Below the pieces are notes generated by a model. It was not told the origin of the DNA, ran no database searches, and saw only the letters and a list, made by a program, of their open reading frames with translations. A DNA stretch of 64,000 nt from Acanthamoeba sp. SK_2022b (taxonomy: Eukaryota; Discosea; Longamoebia; Acanthamoebidae), in contig JANDJZ010000156.1 in NCBI GenBank assembly GCA_027943245.1, positions 1 through 64,000 on the forward strand. Direction: 5' to 3'. Both the position numbers and the translations under genes were made by a program. Shown here in pieces: positions 15,846-23,557 of the stretch (positions within the stretch are counted from its first letter, which is position 1; the number at the start of each line of letters is the position of its first letter).

Positions 15846-16445
15846 TCACTCCCGGGGCGTGGGCGGCAGAGCCTGCAGCTGAATCACCAATTCCGCCAGG
15901 CTAGCGGCCTGCATTTTCTCCATCACTTTCGCCCGGTGAACCTCCACGGTGCGCAGCGCGATATTCAGCCGCTCCGCCATTTCCCGATTCATCATGCCTC
16001 GCACTACCAGCTGCGCGATGTCGCGTTCTTTCGGCGTGAGCGTGCGGTAGCGGCCGTAAGTTTCATGGCGTTGCCAGGCTACGGCCGAAACCCGGTGCGC
16101 GCGTTCGAGGGCGGCGATCAGCGGTTCAGCGGCGATCGGTTTTTGCAGGAAGTCCACCGCGCCGTACTTCATCTGCTCCACCGCCATCGGCACGTCGCCA
16201 TGGCCGGACAGGAACACCACCGCCAGCGTGCTGCCGAGGCGGCGCAGCTCAGCGTAGGCCTGGTGCCCATCGAGTTTCGGCATCCTCATGTCCAGCAAGA
16301 CGATCCCGGTCTGAAACAGGTCGGCCTGCGCCAAAAAGTCGGTGCTGTCATTCCAGCACTGCACGTCGTGGCCGAGGCTGGTCAGCAAAAAATGGCAGGC
16401 GTCGGTGACGGCGACGTCATCGTCCACCAGATGAATTAGCGACAT
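15846..16445 (-). CDS. ttrR: Tetrathionate response regulator TtrR
   Basis: A 199-residue FixJ/NarL-type regulator: receiver domain with the acidic pair VDDD near the start, phosphoacceptor Asp in VLLDMRMPKLDG, Thr/Ser switch region FLSGHGDVP and the conserved Lys in FLQKP, then a LuxR-type helix-turn-helix (LTPKERDIAQLVVRGMMNREMAERLNIALRTVEVHRAKVMEKM). It matches Salmonella TtrR closely. I chose the ATG at 16445 because AGGAAAACC sits at correct spacing before it, while the in-frame ATG 12 bp upstream has none. It overlaps ttrS by about 29 bp, so sensor and regulator are coupled. It activates ttrBCA when tetrathionate is present. Confidence 0.93.
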   Translation of the reverse strand: MSLIHLVDDDVAVTDACHFLLTSLGHDVQCWNDSTDFLAQADLFQTGIVLLDMRMPKLDGHQAYAELRRLGSTLAVVFLSGHGDVPMAVEQMKYGAVDFLQKPIAAEPLIAALERAHRVSAVAWQRHETYGRYRTLTPKERDIAQLVVRGMMNREMAERLNIALRTVEVHRAKVMEKMQAASLAELVIQLQALPPTPRE

Positions 16446-18180
16446 GGTTTTCCTCATCGTTCAATATGAAATGCAGCGTTACGCACAGCCCATTGCGGCT
16501 GTCGGGGGCGGGGCGGTTAGCCAGGCGGATTTCGCCGCCGCCATAGCGGGCCAGGCGCCGACAAATGGCTAACCCCAGCCCCATGCCGCCGGCTTTGGTG
16601 GTGTTGAAGGGGCGAAAAGCCTGTTCCAGCCCGGGCGTTGTCATGCCGCCCGCGTTGTCCTGCAGATGCAACTCGATCGCCCGTTCGCTCTGGGTGGCGG
16701 AAAGCCAGACGGCATTGGCCCCGGCCTGCGCCGCATTCAGCAGCAGGTTCGCCAGCAGCTGTTCCAGCAGCGCCGGCGGCAGGGTTAGCGTCAGCGAAGG
16801 CGCCACGTTGTTGAACAACGTCAGGTCGGGATAGCGCTGCGTCAGGCGCAGCAGCGCCCACACCCGCTCGGCGGTTTCGCTTACCGCAGCGGACTGCCAG
16901 CGCGTTTGATCTATCGCCTCAGCGGTGGGCTGTGCCCACTGGCGCAGGTTATGAATCGTCTCGCCGCCGCGCTGCGCCTGTCGGTCGATATTTTCCAGCG
17001 GCCCCAGCAACGGATGCCCGGCGTCCGTGTTGCGCAGTTGGATCAGGCATCCTTGCGCATAGTGGCGAATAGCCGCCAGCGGTTGATTGAGCTCGTGTGC
17101 GAAGCCGGAGGCCATTTCCCCCAGCACGTTCAGCTGCCTGGCGTTCTCCAGCGCCTGCTCCTGCCGCCGCAGTTGCTCTCCGGCATGGAGCAACTGCCAC
17201 CCGCGCCGGCGTACCAGCAGCGCGATCCAGATGTGGTTGACGATCAACAGCGCCAGCACCGCCAGAGACAGGCCGACGGCCGTCTGATGCTGGATCAGCC
17301 AGCTTTTGATATCCAGCCACAGCCGCCGCTGTTCCGGGTGCTGATTGACGGCGCGCAGCAGCGCTTCCACCTCGCTGGTCGAGGCCGGTGCGCCCCACAG
17401 GAAGGGTGACTGCGGCGGTGCGGTCAGCAAGGCTCTTGCCACCGCATCCACCAGTGAGTTATCCAGGCCGGGCAGGGCGGCGAACGACCAGTTGGGGTAA
17501 AGCGGCGTGCTGGTAACGCAGGGAACCGACGCGGCCTGTTGCAACAGCGGGCGAAAATCCGCCGGATTGATCAGGCCTTCCTGATCCATTTTCTCCAGCA
17601 GGCAAACGGGGACGATGGCGGCCTGAATGGCGCGTTCGCGCAACAGATAGAGCAGGGCGTCGGCAGGGAAACCGGTAAAGCGCAGGTGAAAATCGCGCTC
17701 GGGCCGTATGCCGGCATCGCTGAGCGCCTTATAACCGGTCAGATAGCCGCCGAAGGCCTGCGGATCGATGGCGCCCACCGTTTTGCCCATCAGCGCCTGT
17801 GGCGTCGTAATGCCGCTGTCGCGCCGCACCAGAATCACGCTGCCGATGATGTTGCCCGTTGCCCGGTCGCCGTTGGCGGCGCGTAACGACGCCAGCCAGC
17901 GCAGATGATAGTGGCTGTTCAGCTGCACAAACTGCGCCGGATTGGTGACCACGAACTGCACGCTGCCCCGATTGACCGCCTCGCGCATCTGCGCCAGATC
18001 GAGCGGCCGCAGGCGGAAGCGTTCACCGCCGACGCTGCCGTTGAGCCTGTCGATCAGCGGCTGCCAGTCACGCGCGGTCGCCGCATCGCCGCGCATCGCC
18101 AGCACGCCGACCGACCACTCGCCCGCCTGTGCCGCCATCCCCCAGCCGAGACTGAGCAGCAGTAATAACACGACCCTCAC
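16417..18180 (-). CDS. ttrS: Tetrathionate sensor histidine kinase TtrS
   Basis: The 587-residue protein starts at a GTG with a strong AGGAGGGG site. It has a cleavable signal peptide (ending AQA), a periplasmic PhnD/phosphonate-binding-type domain of about 250 residues (SVGVLAMRGDAATA to about residue 270), one membrane helix near 305-330, and a cytoplasmic kinase. The kinase has phosphoacceptor His in GFAHELNQPLAAIRHYA, an N-box NLLLNAAQAGA, and G-boxes DNAGGM and GGMGLGLAICRRL. This is the domain order of Salmonella TtrS, which senses tetrathionate in the periplasm and phosphorylates TtrR. It is divergent from ttrBCA. Confidence 0.94.
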   Translation of the reverse strand: MRVVLLLLLSLGWGMAAQAGEWSVGVLAMRGDAATARDWQPLIDRLNGSVGGERFRLRPLDLAQMREAVNRGSVQFVVTNPAQFVQLNSHYHLRWLASLRAANGDRATGNIIGSVILVRRDSGITTPQALMGKTVGAIDPQAFGGYLTGYKALSDAGIRPERDFHLRFTGFPADALLYLLRERAIQAAIVPVCLLEKMDQEGLINPADFRPLLQQAASVPCVTSTPLYPNWSFAALPGLDNSLVDAVARALLTAPPQSPFLWGAPASTSEVEALLRAVNQHPEQRRLWLDIKSWLIQHQTAVGLSLAVLALLIVNHIWIALLVRRRGWQLLHAGEQLRRQEQALENARQLNVLGEMASGFAHELNQPLAAIRHYAQGCLIQLRNTDAGHPLLGPLENIDRQAQRGGETIHNLRQWAQPTAEAIDQTRWQSAAVSETAERVWALLRLTQRYPDLTLFNNVAPSLTLTLPPALLEQLLANLLLNAAQAGANAVWLSATQSERAIELHLQDNAGGMTTPGLEQAFRPFNTTKAGGMGLGLAICRRLARYGGGEIRLANRPAPDSRNGLCVTLHFILNDEENHVANSSGGR

Positions 18181-18214
18181 GGCCCCTCCTGATGGGCAAT
18201 CTGCCTGCCGTCAC

Positions 18215-18228
18215 TTGTTTTAGATCAA
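18215..18228. promoter_or_regulatory. FNR-type box upstream of ttrBCA
   Basis: TTGTTTTAGATCAA matches the FNR consensus TTGAT-N4-ATCAA at 9 of 10 defined bases. If TACACT at 18282-18287 is the -10, the box is centred near -72. In Salmonella the ttr genes need both FNR (OxrA) and TtrRS, which fits a site here. Confidence 0.65.
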
Positions 18229-18242
18229 CGTTAGGTTCGGTA

Positions 18243-18256
18243 TGTGGTTAACCACA
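18243..18256. promoter_or_regulatory. Perfect 14-bp palindrome, candidate TtrR operator
   Basis: TGTGGTTAACCACA is a perfect inverted repeat in the ttrS-ttrB interval. Relative to a TACACT -10 hexamer at 18282-18287 its centre falls near -45, the usual place for an activator next to the -35 region. Assignment to TtrR is by position only. Confidence 0.5.
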
Positions 18257-18367
18257 ATAGAGCTGAGCCCAATGCCATTTTTACACTGTAAATCATCGAC
18301 ATTGTTTATTCATCTAACGGGCATCAATAGCGTGATCGGGGTGATGCCCAGGGTGTGGGAGAGGCGC

Positions 18368-19105
18368 ATGGATTTCGGTAAACGGCAGTTTTTGCAGCGG
18401 CTGGGCGTGTTGACGGCGGGGGCCTCGCTGATCCCCATGGCGGAAGCCGGGCTGACGTGGGCGCCGACGCGGCGCGAGGGGGATGTTCGCCGACGCTATG
18501 CGATGCTGATCGACCTGCGGCGCTGCGTCGGGTGCCAGGCCTGTACCGTGAGCTGCGCCATTGAAAACCAGACGCCGCACGGGGAGTTTCGCACCACGGT
18601 AAACCAGTACCAGGTCAGCCTCGAAGGCGAAGAGGTGGCGACCAACGTGCTGCTGCCCAGGCTGTGCAACCACTGCGACAACCCGCCCTGCGTGCCGGTA
18701 TGCCCGGTGCAGGCCACCTTCCAGCGCGAGGATGGGATCGTGGTGGTCGACAACAAACGCTGCGTGGGGTGCGCCTATTGCGTGCAGGCCTGTCCGTACG
18801 ATGCCCGCTTTATCAATCACGCCACCCAAACGGCGGACAAATGCACCTTCTGCGTGCACCGGCTGGAAGCGGGATTGCTGCCGGCGTGCGTGGAGTCGTG
18901 CGTGGGCGGGGCGCGGATCATCGGCGACATGCGCGATCCGCACAGCACGCTGAGCAAGCTGCTGCGGCGCCATGAGGCCGAGATCAAAGTCCTCAAGCCG
19001 GAGAATCAAACCGCACCCCACGTCTTTTATCTGGGGCTGGATGACGCCTTCGTCACGCCGCTGCCGGGCCGGGCGCAGGTCGCCTTATGGGGGGAGGGAC
19101 GATGA
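18368..19105 (+). CDS. ttrB: Tetrathionate reductase iron-sulfur subunit TtrB
   Basis: This is a 245-residue, Tat-exported ferredoxin-type subunit. The start at 18368 is preceded by GGGAGAGG and gives MDFGKRQFLQRLGVLTAGAS, a twin-arginine signal with Lys-Arg in place of Arg-Arg. The same KR variant is documented for Salmonella TtrB. Four cysteine clusters for 4Fe-4S centres follow: CVGCQACTVSC, CNHCDNPPCVPVC, CVGCAYCVQAC and CTFCVHR...CVESC. It passes electrons from the quinol dehydrogenase TtrC to the molybdenum subunit TtrA in the periplasm. Longer in-frame starts upstream run into the regulatory palindrome and are unlikely. It overlaps ttrC by 4 bp. Confidence 0.95.
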   Translation: MDFGKRQFLQRLGVLTAGASLIPMAEAGLTWAPTRREGDVRRRYAMLIDLRRCVGCQACTVSCAIENQTPHGEFRTTVNQYQVSLEGEEVATNVLLPRLCNHCDNPPCVPVCPVQATFQREDGIVVVDNKRCVGCAYCVQACPYDARFINHATQTADKCTFCVHRLEAGLLPACVESCVGGARIIGDMRDPHSTLSKLLRRHEAEIKVLKPENQTAPHVFYLGLDDAFVTPLPGRAQVALWGEGR

Positions 19106-20127
19106 GCCGCCAACTGATGATCGCAGAAGTGCTGAGCCAGCCGCAGGCGGTGAGCTGGCTGCCGTGGGCCGTGCAATATTTCTTCTTTATCGGCATCGCC
19201 GCCTGCGCCGCGTTGCTGGCCTGCGTGTGGCGCTGGCGCGGTGGAGATAACGCCGCGCATCTGGAGCGCATGGCGCTGTTTATCGGGCTGACGTGCGCCA
19301 TCACCGCGCCGCTGGCGTTGACCGCCGATCTGCATCAAACCGCCCGTTTCTGGCATTTCTACGCTTATCCGACGCCCTGGTCGTGGATGCCGTGGGGGGC
19401 GCTGTTCTTGCCGCTGTTTACCTTGTTGATCGGCCTGTGGTTTATCGCGGTCGAATTTACGCGGCTGACGGGCAGGCGGGTGGCGCTGCTGCGTGGGATA
19501 GCGCCCGCTTGTGCGCTGGTAGCTATCGGCCTGCTGTTGTACACCGGGCGTGAGGTTTCCGTCGTGCGCGCTCGCCCCATCTGGTTCAGCTACGGATTTC
19601 CGATCGTGATGTTCCTCAGCGCGCTGCAGGCGCTCTTGGCCCTGTTGCTGCTGGCGATGCGCAAACGGCCCGGCCTGCAAGCGCCGCTGGCGCGCGGGAT
19701 GCTGCTGACGCTGTTGCTGCTCGGCGGGGCGATCCTGCTGTGGGTGTGCGGCGATACGCTATCCGGCGCGGCGGTACGCCACTGGCTGCAGACGCAGGCG
19801 ACGGCACGTCAGTATGCCGCCGGGTGGATCGCGCTGTGGGCACTGGCGCTGGCGTGTGCCGCCTGGGCCGCCTATCGACGTTTGCCGCGCGGCGGCGCGC
19901 CGCTGCTGGTGGCCGGCGCGCTGGGGCTGAGCTGGCTGATGCGCTGGACGCTGTTGATCGAGGTGCAAACCCTCCCGAAATACAACGCGTCTTATTCCCC
20001 CTATAGCCTGCCGCTGGGTACCGACGGCTTGCTGGCGATCGTCGGCACTTTCGGGCTGTGGCTGGCGTTAATGATCATGGTGCGTGAAGCACAGGCGTTT
20101 TTATTGCGGAGAAAACAACATGGCTAA
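19102..20127 (+). CDS. ttrC: Tetrathionate reductase membrane subunit TtrC (NrfD-like)
   Basis: The 341-residue protein has about nine hydrophobic helices and the NrfD/PsrC layout. TtrC is the quinol dehydrogenase that anchors the enzyme and feeds menaquinol electrons to TtrB. The start overlaps the ttrB stop (ATGA) behind GGGGAGGGAC. Conserved features include the TADLHQTARFWHFYAYPTPWSWMPWG region near residues 75-100, which resembles the quinone-site loop of the family. The 3' end overlaps the ttrA start by 8 bp. Confidence 0.93.
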   Translation: MSRQLMIAEVLSQPQAVSWLPWAVQYFFFIGIAACAALLACVWRWRGGDNAAHLERMALFIGLTCAITAPLALTADLHQTARFWHFYAYPTPWSWMPWGALFLPLFTLLIGLWFIAVEFTRLTGRRVALLRGIAPACALVAIGLLLYTGREVSVVRARPIWFSYGFPIVMFLSALQALLALLLLAMRKRPGLQAPLARGMLLTLLLLGGAILLWVCGDTLSGAAVRHWLQTQATARQYAAGWIALWALALACAAWAAYRRLPRGGAPLLVAGALGLSWLMRWTLLIEVQTLPKYNASYSPYSLPLGTDGLLAIVGTFGLWLALMIMVREAQAFLLRRKQHG

Positions 20128-23100
20128 ACTCACCCGGCGTCAGTGGTTGAAAGTGGGCCTGGCCTTCGGCGGGCTGTCCGCTTTTGGCCTGAGCTATCGT
20201 GAGGTCGCCAAACGGGCGATCGACGGCTTGATTCACGGCACCTCAGGGCGGGTGACGTTGGATCGCATCAACGGTAACTCTCTGCTGCCCGAAGGGCGGG
20301 CAATGCCGGAATGGCAAGGCAATCCGCAGCAGGCCATCTCAATGACCCAGTGTTTCGGCTGCTGGACGCAATGCGGCGTGCGGGTACGGGTGGACAGGCA
20401 GACCGATCGGGTATTGCGCATTGCCGGCAACCCTTATCATCCGCTGTCTCAGGAACGGCATGTCGACTCGGCGTTGCCGCTGCAGGAGGCGTTGGCGCAG
20501 CTGGGCGGCGAAAGCGGCCTCGACGCCCGTTCCACTGCCTGCGCGCGCGGCGCCACGCTGCTGGAGGGGCTTTACAGCCCGCTGCGCGTGCTGGAGCCGA
20601 TGAAGCGCGTCGGCAAGCGCGGCGAGGGCAAGTGGCAACGCATCAGCTTCGAACAGCTGATCGCTGAAGTGGTGGAGGGCGGCGATCTGTTCGGCGAGGG
20701 GTATGTGGACGGCCTGCGGGCGATCCGCGATCTGGAAACGCCGATCGACGCCCGGCGGCCGGGGCTGGGGCCGAAAGCCAACCAGCTGCTGGTGACCAAC
20801 GCCGGTGACGATGGGCGCGACAGCTTCCTGCGGCGCTTCGCCCAGAACAGCTTCGGCAGCAAAAACTTCGGCGCGCACGGCGCTTATTGTGGGCTGGCCT
20901 ACCGTGCCGGCTCCGGTGCATTGATGAACGATCTGGACAAGAACCCGCATGTGAAACCGGACTGGGAACAGGTCAAATTCGCGCTGTTTATGGGCACCTC
21001 GCCGGCGCAGTCCGGCAACCCGTTCAAGCGCCAGGCCCGGCAGCTGGCCAGCGCCAGATTGCGCAGCGAGTTTCGCTATGCGGTGGTGGCGCCGGCGTTG
21101 CCGCTGACCACCACGCTGGCGGACGATCATGGCCATTGGATCCCGATATTACCGGGCACCGACTCCGCGCTGGCGATGGCGATGATCCAGTGGATCCTCG
21201 ACAACCGGCGTTATCAGGCCGGCTATCTCGCCATTCCGTCGGAGGCCGCCATGCAGCGTGCCGGCGAGAAGAGCTGGACCAACGCCACGCATCTGGTGAT
21301 CGCCGAGAGCGAGCACCCGCTGGCGGGGCAGCATCTGACGCTTGCTCATCTGAACGGCGCCGAGTCGGCGTCGCCGCTGGTCGTCAACGGCGCGGGGGAG
21401 CTGGTGCCGGCCGAGGCGTGCGACCGTGCCGAGCTGTGGGTAACCCGCACGGTGACGCTGCACGACGGCGCGCAGGTGGCGGTGAAAAGTGGTTTCCAGT
21501 GTCTGAAAGAGGCCGCCGATAAACTGTCGCCGGAGGCGTACAGCCGGGAATGCGGCGTGCCGGTGGCGCGCATCGCGGCGCTGGCCGAGGCTTTTACCGC
21601 CCATGGGCGCAAGGCGGCGGTGATCGCCCATGGCGGGATGATGGCGGCAAACGGGTTTTACAATACCTGGTCGGTGATGATGCTCAATGTGTTGATCGGT
21701 AACCTTAGCCTGGAGGGTGGAGTGTTCGTCGGCGGCGGTAAATTCAACGGCTTCGCCGAGGGGCCGCGCTATAACCTGGTCGAGTTTCCCGGCCTGGTAA
21801 AACCGAAGGGGCTGAATATCGCGCGCAGCAAGGCCGCTTATGAAACCTCCGACGAATACCGCGAAAAAGTGGCGGCGGGCATTTCACCCTGGCCGGCCAG
21901 GGCGCCCTGGTATCCGTTCGTCGCCGGGCAGTTGACCGAGCTGCTGACGTCGGCGCTGGCGGGGTATCCGTACGGGCTGAAAGTCTGGATCTCGAACATG
22001 ACCAACCCCTTGTACGGTATCGCCGGGTTGCGCGGCGTGGCGGAGGAACGATTGAAAGATCCGGCGCGTTTGCCGCTGTTTATCGCCATCGATGCGTTTA
22101 TCAACGAAACGACGGCGCTGGCCGACTATATCATCCCGGATACCCATAACTTTGAGAGCTGGGGATTCAGCGCCCCTTGGGGCGGCGTCGCCAGCAAGGC
22201 CACTACCGCGCGCTGGCCGATAGTGACGCCGGCGACCGCGAAAACGGCGCAAGGGCAGCCGATTTCCATGGAGGCGTTTTGCATCGCCGTCGCCAAACGC
22301 CTGGGGCTGCCGGGGTTTGGCGATCGCGCTATCGGCGACGGCCAGGGCGGGCTGCTGCCGCTCAACCGCGCTGAGGATTATTATCTGCGCGCCGCCGCCA
22401 ACGTGGCGTTTGCCGGCAAGGCGCCGGTGCCGGCCGCGAGGGCGGAAGAGCTGGCGCTGTGCGGCGTCGATCGCTTGTTGCCGCAGCTTGCGCAGACGCT
22501 GCGCGCCGATGAAATCGACCGCGTGGCGTTTATCTACAGCCGAGGTGGCCGCTTCGCCGATCATGACAGCGGCCGCCGCGACGGCAGCGTGGGCAACCGT
22601 TGGGAGAAGCCGCTGCAGATCTGGAATGCGGAAGTGGCAAAGCACCGCCATGCGATCACCGGCGAGCGTTTCAGCGGCTGCCCCACCTGTTACCCGGCGC
22701 GTTTGTCGGACGGCCGTGCGGTGGAAGAGCTCTACCCTGAGCGGCAGTGGCCGCTGCGGCTGATGTCCTTCAAATCCAATGTGATGAGCAGCTCCACCGC
22801 GGTGATCCGGCGCTTGCACGACGTGAAGCCGGTGAACCTGGTGGCCCTGAACCCGGTGGACGGGGTGCGTTTCGGCATTCAACACGGTGACTGGGTGAGC
22901 ATCAGTACGCCGGGCGGCAGCCGGGAGGCGCAGATCAGTTTGCTGGCGGGGGTGATGCCCGGCGTGATCGCGGTGGAACACGGTTACGGCCACCGGGAGA
23001 TGGGCGCCAGCCAGCACTACCTGGACGGCGAACCGCTGGCGATGGATGAGCGCATCGCCGCCGGCATCAACCTTAACGATTTGGGCTTTGCCGATCCGAC

Positions 23101-23191
23101 GCGCGAAGTGCCGAACACCTGGCTGGATTGGGTAACCGGTGCGGCGGTGCGCCAGGGTATTCCTGCGGCGATCGTCAAACTTTCCGCGTAA
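20120..23191 (+). CDS. ttrA: Tetrathionate reductase catalytic subunit TtrA (molybdoenzyme)
   Basis: At 1023 residues this matches TtrA. The ATG at 20120 has GGAGAAAA upstream and begins a Tat signal MAKLTRRQWLKVGLAFGG. A 4Fe-4S site follows (CFGCWTQCGV, with a fourth Cys in the STACARG stretch near residue 145). The Cys in AHGAYCGLAYRAGSG is the likely molybdenum ligand of this arsenate/tetrathionate-type branch of the DMSO reductase family. Late motifs include SRGGRFADHDSGRRDG. The enzyme reduces tetrathionate to thiosulfate in the periplasm during anaerobic respiration. The operon ends at a hairpin 17 bp downstream. Confidence 0.95.
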   Translation: MAKLTRRQWLKVGLAFGGLSAFGLSYREVAKRAIDGLIHGTSGRVTLDRINGNSLLPEGRAMPEWQGNPQQAISMTQCFGCWTQCGVRVRVDRQTDRVLRIAGNPYHPLSQERHVDSALPLQEALAQLGGESGLDARSTACARGATLLEGLYSPLRVLEPMKRVGKRGEGKWQRISFEQLIAEVVEGGDLFGEGYVDGLRAIRDLETPIDARRPGLGPKANQLLVTNAGDDGRDSFLRRFAQNSFGSKNFGAHGAYCGLAYRAGSGALMNDLDKNPHVKPDWEQVKFALFMGTSPAQSGNPFKRQARQLASARLRSEFRYAVVAPALPLTTTLADDHGHWIPILPGTDSALAMAMIQWILDNRRYQAGYLAIPSEAAMQRAGEKSWTNATHLVIAESEHPLAGQHLTLAHLNGAESASPLVVNGAGELVPAEACDRAELWVTRTVTLHDGAQVAVKSGFQCLKEAADKLSPEAYSRECGVPVARIAALAEAFTAHGRKAAVIAHGGMMAANGFYNTWSVMMLNVLIGNLSLEGGVFVGGGKFNGFAEGPRYNLVEFPGLVKPKGLNIARSKAAYETSDEYREKVAAGISPWPARAPWYPFVAGQLTELLTSALAGYPYGLKVWISNMTNPLYGIAGLRGVAEERLKDPARLPLFIAIDAFINETTALADYIIPDTHNFESWGFSAPWGGVASKATTARWPIVTPATAKTAQGQPISMEAFCIAVAKRLGLPGFGDRAIGDGQGGLLPLNRAEDYYLRAAANVAFAGKAPVPAARAEELALCGVDRLLPQLAQTLRADEIDRVAFIYSRGGRFADHDSGRRDGSVGNRWEKPLQIWNAEVAKHRHAITGERFSGCPTCYPARLSDGRAVEELYPERQWPLRLMSFKSNVMSSSTAVIRRLHDVKPVNLVALNPVDGVRFGIQHGDWVSISTPGGSREAQISLLAGVMPGVIAVEHGYGHREMGASQHYLDGEPLAMDERIAAGINLNDLGFADPTREVPNTWLDWVTGAAVRQGIPAAIVKLSA

Positions 23192-23201
23192 ACGGCAGAC
23201 G

Positions 23202-23233
23202 AAAAAAAACCTGCTGTAACAGCAGGTTTTCTT
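23202..23233. terminator. Bidirectional terminator after ttrA (also a repeat of the tRNA-Pro terminator)
   Basis: A stem AACCTGCTG / CAGCAGGTT with a TAA loop has A8 on its left and TTTTCTT on its right, so it can stop transcription from both directions. It ends the ttrBCA transcript and, on the minus strand, any read-through from tRNA-Pro. Confidence 0.85.
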
Positions 23234-23365
23234 GAACTTGGTCGGCATGAGAGGATTATGCGCATCTTCGATGCTTGCCCTGCGGGCCGTTGCTAAAGCA
23301 ACGTGGTCTCACTGCGCTCGGCTCAAACCTCCTTCGGAGATTCTCATCCTCTCAGCGTGCAGACG

Positions 23366-23396
23366 AAAAAAAAACTGCTGTAACAGCAGGTTTTCT
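23366..23396 (-). terminator. First terminator downstream of tRNA-Pro
   Basis: A CTGCTG/CAGCAG stem with a TAA loop, flanked by a long A-run on the left and TTTTCTT on the right, begins about 7 bp beyond the CCA end of the tRNA on the minus strand. It is the near-copy of the hairpin that ends ttrA. Confidence 0.75.
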
Positions 23397-23402
23397 TAAA
23401 TT

Positions 23403-23479
23403 TGGTCGGCATGAGAGGATTCGAACCTCCGACCCCCGACACCCCATGACGGTGCGCTACCAGGCTGCGCTACATGCCG
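23403..23479 (-). tRNA. proL: tRNA-Pro (anticodon GGG), proL-type
   Basis: The minus strand reads as a complete 77-nucleotide tRNA: it begins CGGCATGTAGCGCAGCCTGG and has D-loop AGCCTGGTAGCGC, an anticodon stem-loop centred on GGG (CATGGGGTG), T-arm GGAGGTTCGAATCCTC and encoded CCA. It is almost identical to E. coli proL, and the next gene in transcript-opposite order, yejM, is also its E. coli neighbour. Confidence 0.96.
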
Positions 23480-23494
23480 ACGCTATGAAAATTC

Positions 23495-23522
23495 ATACTA
23501 CCGATTCCCGATGTTAATGCAA
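23495..23522 (-). promoter_or_regulatory. Probable promoter of tRNA-Pro
   Basis: On the minus strand a -35-like TTGCAT and a -10-like TAGTAT are separated by 16 bp, and the -10 ends about 15 bp before the tRNA 5' end. This is a typical stable-RNA promoter position. Confidence 0.55.
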
Positions 23523-23557
23523 GCGCCTCGCTACTTGATTGCTTTAGTTTTAAGCAG

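Larger units (their letters stand above)
23195..23421 (-). repeat. Direct repeat carrying terminator plus 3' end of tRNA-Pro (rtT-like arrangement)
   Basis: A 63-bp unit at 23195-23257 recurs at 23359-23421, 164 bp away, with few differences. Each copy holds a terminator hairpin followed (plus-strand view) by TGGTCGGCATGAGAGGATT. That stretch is the reverse complement of the last 19 nucleotides of tRNA-Pro including its CCA. The right copy is part of the intact tRNA and the left one is an isolated tRNA tail. Between them lies about 100 bp with a small hairpin (CGTTGCTAAAGCAACG). The layout matches the E. coli tyrT 'rtT' repeats, where 19 bp of tRNA-Tyr 3' end recur downstream of the gene. Confidence 0.85.

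Noticed and set aside
18242..18367. Longer TtrB N-terminus from an ATG at 18242
   Set aside because: That start lies next to the palindrome and upstream of the likely -10, and it would bury the Tat signal 42 residues inside; the ATG at 18368 has a good ribosome-binding site.
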